NCBI GenBank assembly: GCA_028015205.1
Contig: CM051511.1
Location: 3,038,001-3,102,000, forward strand
Length of the DNA: 64,000 nucleotides
From: Mytilisepta virgata
Lineage: Eukaryota > Mollusca > Bivalvia > Mytilida > Mytilidae
Direction: 5' to 3'
Shown one piece after another: positions 58,037 through 64,000 of the stretch. Made by a program: the position numbers and the translations under genes. Positions within the stretch are counted from its first letter, which is position 1. The number at the start of each line of letters is the position of its first letter. The notes under the pieces were generated by a model. It made no database searches. It had not been told where the DNA came from and was given only the letters and a program-made list of their open reading frames with translations.

Positions 58037-59478
58037 CAACTCAAATCAAATATCTTTATTGTCTTATAAACAAGGTTTGTGACAAAGAAAGAAAGAACAT
58101 AACAAATAAGAATAAACAGATAAACTACATACACATTTGTAAATACATAAATAAATAAGACATGAAAAATTAAGCCACTTCTGCCCTCAGTTCTAATGAC
58201 TGCTTCAAAAACGAGCCGATTAATTTTACATGTTCCTGAGACAGTGGATTTAGTAATTTAGAAATTTTAAGATCTTCATCTTCCCAATTTGGTTTATTAA
58301 ATAATTCTGATCTTAATGTTTTGTATAATTTACATTTTAGGAGGAAGTGTTCTTCATTTTCAATTACATGACAAGATTTACATAAACGATCTGTTGGAAT
58401 TTGAAATATTGACCTCTCTCTATTTCTAGATTATGACCACTTAAACGTAATTTTTTAAAACACTTCCTAATTGTAAAATCATTACAGGTTATCAAGACTA
58501 AGTTTTATATTTAGTTTACCTCAAAGAAAGGGGACTATTGGAGTCACCCCGATGTCCACATCTGCGTGCGCGTCTGCATGCAAGTCCGCGTCCACAGCCA
58601 CTTCTCAGCTACTAGTTGACATAGGGTCATATATTTTTGTGTGCATGTGCACGATGATGAGACTGACCATGTGACATAAGATGAGGGTCACATGACCCAT
58701 ATTACACGGTTGACTGGCTTTTAAGTTTTATGTCAAAAATCAGTTTTCATATACAAAGTGACCTACAATCATATTACTTGGTGTGAGGGTGCATCTCAGG
58801 GAGTAACACAGCCTCCTACCAAAATTAGGTCACTCTGACCTTTTTATCATGCTTCATTGACTTCGGTTAAATTTTAAATCTGAGTTCAGTTCTCCGATAC
58901 CAGGCCACCTACAATCTTTTACTTGCTGTAAGGGTGCATCTCGGGGAGCTACACAACCACACACCAAAATTAGTGGGGGAACGAGGCGAACTTTGTAATT
59001 GTAGATTTCTGGTTTTATGTAGAAATAATTTATTAGTTTCACCATAACTATCTATTTTAGTCTCAATAAGAGATTTATATTTCTCTTCAACAGATCTCTT
59101 AATTTGGTTCTTAATAAGATGAACTTCCTTCAGATTTTTGCAATTTTCAATTTTGTGAAAGATGTCATCTCTATGTAAAATGTTTTTGATATATGTATAC
59201 CATGAGTATGTACCTAAACTGTCAAGGGATTTTGACAATTTAAAGGTTTCTTTTAAAAGAGGGTTAATGTTCTCAATTTGGAGAGGTGCTAGATAGATAA
59301 GAGACTGTGACAAAATAAAACTTTCTATTGGCAAACTGAATAGTTCAGCCCTTGTGCCTATGTTGAAGCAGACTTTTTTTTATGCCCAATAAAAATTTAC
59401 AAAACTTCAAATGTATTTTTTCAAAGGGAGATTTATCAATAAAGTAAAAATGTGCAAAGCATTTTCCCCCCAAAAATG
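58037..59478 (-). mobile_element. non-LTR retrotransposon 3' part, minus strand, broken by an insertion
   Basis: Two collinear pieces of one retrotransposon ORF are visible. From 59478 to 58988: KIHLKFCKFLLGIKKS, then (after a frameshift) YSWYTYIKNIL, VHLIKNQIKRSVEEKYKS. From 58500 to 58170: KCFKKLRLSGHNLEIERGQY, then (frameshift) RLCKSCHVIENEEHFLLKC and a stop. The CxxC…EHFLLxC knuckle and R.S.H.L.IE.G.Y are typical of the C-terminus of CR1/RTE-type polyproteins. The 3' end has AATAAAGATATTTGATTT. It is decayed and 5'-truncated. Confidence 0.78.
58505..58987. mobile_element. insertion interrupting the non-LTR element
   Basis: About 480 bases separate the two collinear retrotransposon pieces. 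It contains GTCACCCCGATGTCCACATC, a duplicated CCACCTACAATC…AGGGTGCATCTC(A/G)GGGAG segment (near 58765 and 58910) and no ORF. It is probably a non-autonomous repeat. Its exact ends were not fixed. Confidence 0.55.
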
Positions 59479-59540
59479 TTATCTTCCTGCAAAGGCAGAT
59501 AAGAACTTTTAAAGTCTTAATTTTCAACATTTGTTTCCAG

Positions 59541-59653
59541 ACAGACCGTCTGTGGGTCGGATGGTAAAACGTATGGTAATCTCTGTCACATGGAGGAAGA
59601 GTCGTGTTTACAACAGAAAGAAATCCTACAAATAGATCTAGAAAATTGTAACG
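59541..59653 (+). CDS. agrin-like gene exon 11: Kazal half of follistatin module 8
   Basis: Acceptor CATTTGTTTCCAG, donor AACG|GTAATT, phase 2 to phase 1. It completes the split Arg codon of exon 10 and reads RQTVCGSDGKTYGNLCHMEE, ending LENCNG. Remains of a non-LTR retrotransposon lie directly upstream, to within about 60 bases of the acceptor. Confidence 0.88.
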
Positions 59654-60469
59654 GTAATTTTTAACAGATTTTATATCAAACAATATCTGTAAATACACAG
59701 TAAAATATGTGTATTTTGTAAAAGAAAGGGATGCATCAATCAGGTTGAAAGAAATCCAAAAGAGCTATTTTATTTTGTTCTCTTTGTGCAAGAAATGTGA
59801 AAGGTAGAGATGTGATTCGTGATATAAAAAATGACAATTTGTTTTTACAATCTGATGCCAATTCTTGCACCAATGATATATTAAGAATAGTTTTATTATT
59901 TAATAATTTTACCGAAAAATGTTTTTAAGCTTGTTTTTTTCTGTCATAATGGATTTGCTGGCAAGAACTGGTGCTTCTCTATTGCCACTGTAGACAAGAC
60001 AATTATTAGAAAATCTAGACAAGATATTCTGTGTTAATGGAGGCTTCAGGTTAAGACTTTGGCATATGTATCTATTTATCATATCCAATAATAAATTTAT
60101 TAGCATAACTAATCTTCAAGCTTAGTATCAAATGTTGTTATCTCATCTTGACCATATCGTCTTTTGAGCTATTATTAATTTTACACATATGGTTTGAAAT
60201 CAGTTTCAATTTTTAACGTTTTATGTTCTAATTTTCGCTGCTGAAACAGTTGACCAACACTGACAGTAGTGGTCCTTCAGAGTGATCCTCATTCTTGTCT
60301 CAACAACTTGACGAATAACACAAAGTTCACAATTAGCAGCAATTGTGTTAAATTCAAATGCTTTCTTTCCAAATTGTATCTATGACCACACAAATGCCAA
60401 ACAAGATTGGTGCAACAGTAGATGTCATTTAACTATGGGAAAATTTACCAATAGGTCTTACTTGAAATC
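59654..60469. other. intron DNA
   Basis: Bases 60200-60330 look like a decayed piece of the Helentron-like family (GCTGAAACAGTTGACCAAC). No exon found. Confidence 0.45.
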
Positions 60470-60735
60470 GCCGCCTCAGTGGTCTCGTAGTAGCATGCTA
60501 GCCTCGAGTGCGGAAGCTCGAGGGTTCGATCTCTGGCCGGGTCAAACCAAAGACATTAAAATTGGTATTTGCTGCTTCTCCGCCAAGCACGCGGCACCTA
60601 GGAGCTAGGAGTTAGAGCAAAGATCCACTGGTCGGCTCTGAGTCAGTATCATGTGTCCGAGTGGGGTGATATGTCTTCCTGCGAACAGTTACCTCTTGAT
60701 CTAGCACATTAAAAATCTGGTCAGTTTGACAGCTG
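60470..60735 (+). mobile_element. tRNA-derived SINE, second family
   Basis: tRNA-like head with B box GGGTTCGATCTC (about 60520-60533), a body with GTGTCCGAGTGGGGTGATAT and GTCTTCCTGCGAACAGTTAC, and the 3' part ATCTAGCACATTAAAAATCT. It shares the downstream part with 33815-34015. Located about 100 bases before exon 12. Confidence 0.72.
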
Positions 60736-60832
60736 ACTCATTTAAAGTTATCTTTTCAATTATTGCAATCTTTGTATTGTTATGAATTAAAATGAAGATA
60801 GATTTTGGTTTATATTATGTGTCTTTTACAAG

Positions 60833-60970
60833 AAATGGAAGAGTTAGCATGTGATGGTTATTCCCCCTTGATCAATCCTGTAACCAACATAGAGTACCAT
60901 TGTACAGTGGAGAACCACTGTCCAGAAAAGAGCTATTGCCATTTGAATTTCAATAAATGTTGTAAAGAAG
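60833..60970 (+). CDS. agrin-like gene exon 12: lustrin-type cysteine module
   Basis: Acceptor GTCTTTTACAAG, donor GAAG|GTAATT, phase 1 to 1, 46 codons. It reads EMEELACDGYSPLINPVTN, then CTVENHCPEKSYC and NKCCKEG. The C…C…CP..SYC…CC spacing resembles the short lustrin/EB-type cysteine-rich repeat of extracellular proteins. This module is not part of vertebrate agrin. The match is by pattern only. Confidence 0.72.
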
Positions 60971-62114
60971 GTAATTTAGTATTAGATGTTTAATTTTTTT
61001 TGTATGGTTTGCTGTGTAATGGTGGGTTGGTGTACTTCAAAAAATTATTCTTTAGTGCCCTTCTGTTAAAAAATTATTTATAACATAATTATTATAGTAA
61101 ATTTCAATTCATATAGTCTGTGTTGTGTTATTTAAAATTATACTTCAGAATTTAAATGTTTATTACAGTTATATCACCGTTTGTTCAGGAGTAACATTGT
61201 TCTTGTGTGGTCTTTCCATCTGTCTGTTTTGCTATGTTTTGATGTCATCATTGTATATCCTACATTTCAGATAGTAATTCAGTGTTAGCATTTTTAAAAA
61301 TTTAGTTTTTAGGGTGTTCTATATCTAAAAATGTGAAATCCATAATTTACCAATATAAGGAGAGTGAAGGGCGGTGGGGAGGGGGATACATGTTTACCAT
61401 TGATTTCCTATAGATAAGGAGACATTCCTAAAATATCGGACAAAAAATAGTTTAGTTGTTAAGGATGCTCGCTGGTCATGTTTTGGTCTTTTTGTTAGAT
61501 TTTCGGAATCCTTGGGTTTTATCCTTTTCTTAAACATGAAATATTTTGCCCTTGAACCCCAACTTTTTCTTTTATAATTCAATCATATATACCTTAAAAT
61601 GGTATTTGACACAATTTTTTGAAATCCTTTTTATTTTTTCATACATTTTGAGAGACTGAAGTTGTCAATGCAAAGACAATGAAAAATTCAGAGAAAACCC
61701 ATTTCCTGCAAATTTGCAAGGCCTTATAGCTCTAAAATGAGCACATGAACCTATATTTTTTTCTTGCTTATTTGTTTACTATTCATATGTTCTCTCAAAC
61801 TAAAACACATATTTCAAATCCTATTTATTTCTTATTAGACCAGCAATCATCCTTAATAACATTTATAAGGGCTAACCCAATAATAATCTTTTATTAAGGT
61901 ATTATGTATTAATTATAATTAAAATTAACACTTCTGTTCTCAAAAAAGAGAAAACAAGCACGAAATGATGCAAATTTTATTTCTGTAGGAGATAGGTGCT
62001 TTAACAATTTGATATTTTTAAAGACTGTCTTTTCTGCTTAGAATTATATCAATACAAGGTTTATAAGTGTGTTTGTGTCTGTGATTGTTTTTCATTGTAT
62101 GTCATTAACACTAG
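60971..62114. other. intron DNA
   Basis: No exon or repeat family recognised. Confidence 0.45.
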
Positions 62115-62222
62115 AATTTCAGAGTGACGTTATGAAAGATTCAGATTGCAAAAGTACAAAATATGGCTGCTGTCCAGATGGAATTACTGAGGCAACTGAT
62201 CCCAAATTAAGTCAATGTCCAA
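62115..62222 (+). CDS. agrin-like gene exon 13 region: papilin-type GCCPDG module
   Basis: A phase 1 to 1 exon of 36 codons between TCATTAACACTAG and CCAA|GTAAGT. It reads EFQSDVMKDSDCKSTKYGCC, then PDGITEATDPKLSQCP. The pattern C..S.YGCC.DG.T.A..P…CP is known from papilin-like and related matrix proteins. An alternative acceptor eight bases downstream (ATTTCAG) would give phase 0 and break the frame with exon 12, so the upstream acceptor is preferred. The open phase-1 end shows that the gene continues beyond the window. Confidence 0.72.
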
Positions 62223-63276
62223 GTAAGTATGACAAATGTCTTAAATTTTAAGATTGCTGCTATTCTTTGCCTTAAAAATCTTCATATTGGATTTTAAGAT
62301 CAGATAGGGAATGTTGGATATTTTCTTAAATTATTTTTTATAAAAGAATGTAGCATTGATCATAAAGGTTTTTTAATTTCTAAATAAAAATATCACTGAA
62401 GTCAGTAACCAGTTAGGGGTATACAGCTTAAAGCTAATAAGGAGGGAATTTTATAGGATTCTGATATTTACTCTTAAGATAAAGTGTGATAAATGCAGGA
62501 TATCTTGTTATTTGATACCAATAGATGAATTCGAAATATTATTTTTGTTACCTTTTTTGAACTTGAGTCATATTAATGATATTTTGATATGTAATTTTAA
62601 TTTAATCAAGAAAATCATTTGATGAATTATATTTTTTACAGATACTGCAGATATCAGTGACCATTAAATCTAGTGGATTAATCAGAATTTGTGTCAAAGT
62701 TTGTTGCAATTTTAAGGATTTTATTTTAAATAACCCAAATCCAAGTAGGAAATTTACTGTTGGTAAATTTATTTGATAAAGAGTACTTTGTTTCAGTATT
62801 TCCTTAAATTTTGAAAATTGATCATGAGTACATTTCATCGTCATGGCAAAATGGATTATATAAATCAAAATCTTTAATATTTGCATCAAACTTGTTAGTA
62901 ATGGTGTATGTGTGTGTGTTGTAATTCAATCCTTTATTAATGTTGTGTTTTGCACATTTTTTTTGCAAAAAGGGATTTCAAGGTGTTATGTTTTTCTGAC
63001 TTACAGGGGTTTATTGTTATTAATATTTTTGAATTGTTTGTTATGTATTATTCCTAATCATGTTTGTAGTTATCTCCCATTTAAGATAATATTTTTGATT
63101 GCCTCCCTTTATTTAAAATAGAGTATGAAAGTTTTTTAGACTTGTGAATTTGTCAACATGATATGATATTGCACCACCAAAAATAGTACAGTGTATTGAA
63201 CAACTTAGGGTGAAGCCAAATATAGTCTTTCAATATTTACACCATATTAACAACCACTGGAGGAAATTATTTTCTC
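62223..63276. other. intron DNA
   Basis: No exon recognised. A 95-codon minus-strand opening (62889-62602) shows no clear family pattern and is left out as a gene. Confidence 0.45.
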
Positions 63277-63960
63277 ATTTTTGTCGAGCCTTCGACTTTT
63301 GTCGAAAAAGCGAGACATAGCGATCCTACATTCCGTCGTCGTCGGCGGCGGCGGCGGCGGCGTCCACAAATATTCACCCTGTGGTTAAAGTTTTTGAAAT
63401 TTTAATAACTTTCTTAAACTATCCTGGATTTCTACCAAACTTGGATAGAGGCTTGTTTATGATCATAAGATAGTATCCAGAAGGAAATTTTGTAAAAAAA
63501 AAAATTCCAGTTTTTCTGTATTTTACTTATAAATGGACTTAGTTTTTCTGCCAGGAAACATTACATTCACTCTGTGGTTAAAGTTTTTAAAATTTTAATA
63601 ACTTTCTTAAAATATCCTGGATTTGTACCAAACTTGGACAGAAGCTTGTTTATGATCATAAGATAGTATCCAGAAGTAAATTTTGTAAAATAAAAATTCC
63701 AGTTTTTCTGTATATTACTTATAAATGGACTTAGTTTTTCTGCCAGTAAACATTACATTCATTCTGTGGTTAAAGTTTTCAAAATTTTAATAACTTTCTT
63801 AAACTATCCTGGATTTGTACCAAACTTGGACAGAAGCTTGTTTATGATCATAATATAGTATCCAGAAGTAAATTTAGTAAAAAAAAAAAAATTTTTTTCC
63901 ATATTTTACTTATAAATGGACTTAGTTTTTCTGCCAGGAAACATTACTAGTTTTATTTAA
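63277..63960. repeat. dispersed repeat with ~185-base tandem units and a GC-rich triplet tract
   Basis: The head has GTCGAGCCTTCGACTTTTGT, GAGACATAGCGATCCTACAT and a CGTCGTCGGCGGCGGCGG tract. Three units follow (TGTGGTTAAAGTTTTT…CCTGGATTT.TACCAAACTTG…GATAGTATCCAGAAG). A single related unit is at 54155-54500. Confidence 0.8.
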
Positions 63961-64000
63961 GACATCTCGCAATAATACATTTTTAATTTATATTCATATT

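Larger units (their letters stand above)
4681..62222 (+). other. agrin-like multi-Kazal (follistatin-domain) gene, 14 exons assembled, 3' end outside window
   Basis: Exons at 4681-5011, 13521-13733, 14735-14764, 24214-24429, 25282-25391, 26220-26322, 27428-27519, 33238-33370, 35318-35524, 56084-56254, 56831-56963, 59541-59653, 60833-60970 and 62115-62222 join with GT-AG borders and no frame conflict, giving 699 codons plus one base. The product is a likely secreted matrix protein. It has a weak signal peptide, eight follistatin-type modules (EGF-like half plus Kazal half), a lustrin-type cysteine module and a papilin-type GCCPDG module. Most borders are phase 1, so modules are exchangeable. 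An acidic SGSG/GSG cluster between modules 7 and 8 matches the place of the heparan-sulfate site in agrin. No NtA domain is seen, and laminin-EGF modules do not follow, so orthology to agrin is not proven. Papilin-like or another multi-Kazal matrix protein is the alternative. Further small exons could have been missed in the long introns. Confidence 0.75.

Noticed and set aside
60475..60545. Second tRNA-like sequence
   Set aside because: It is the head of a SINE shared in part with 33815-34015, not a free tRNA.
62602..62889. 95-codon minus-strand ORF, considered as a retrotransposon remnant
   Set aside because: No recognisable motif in order; too weak to annotate.

Overview
The window looks like a piece of an AT-rich mollusc genome, most probably a bivalve. 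The evidence is widely spaced exons with GT-AG introns, dense tRNA-derived SINEs, piggyBac-like and non-LTR remnants, and many copies of a repeat with 'AGCTCACCTGG' and 'AGGCTCTTGAGAGCCT' ends. That repeat family is, to my knowledge, typical of bivalve genomes. The species is inference; nothing in the window names it.

The plus strand carries the 5' part of one large secreted or extracellular-matrix gene. I assembled 14 exons between 4681 and 62222 (2098 coding bases, reading frame closed at every junction). They encode eight follistatin/Kazal modules in a row. A Ser-Gly cluster with acidic flanks, a likely glycosaminoglycan site, lies between modules 7 and 8, the same place as in agrin. A lustrin-type cysteine module and a papilin-type 'GCCPDG' module follow. 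The gene continues past the right edge. A 30-base symmetric microexon sits at 14735-14764.

Inside the 20.6-kb intron between exons 8 and 9 (35525-56083), on the minus strand, lies a second gene of at least four exons (46606 down to 38793, 1298 codons, all introns phase 0). Its product is unrecognised. It has a long helical N-terminal half, then a hydrophobic stretch, then a perfect 2A-type ribosome-skipping motif (GDVEINPGP) in mid-frame. Two copies of a ~116-residue module that I cannot assign follow, then a Ser/Lys decapeptide repeat and an acidic tail. This is the most interesting object in the window.

Most of the remainder is mobile and tandem-repeat DNA. There are at least seven copies or pieces of a Helentron-like family. 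One is inserted without target duplication in a 55-bp minisatellite. A second family has a 3' hairpin and two 2.4-kb copies. Three TTAA-bounded DNA elements are present, one with piggyBac transposase remains and one carrying an exon-like ORF. There are also several SINEs, two non-LTR retrotransposon 3' ends, several large minisatellites and small hairpin MITE-like elements. No rRNA, functional tRNA, CRISPR or prokaryotic features were seen.
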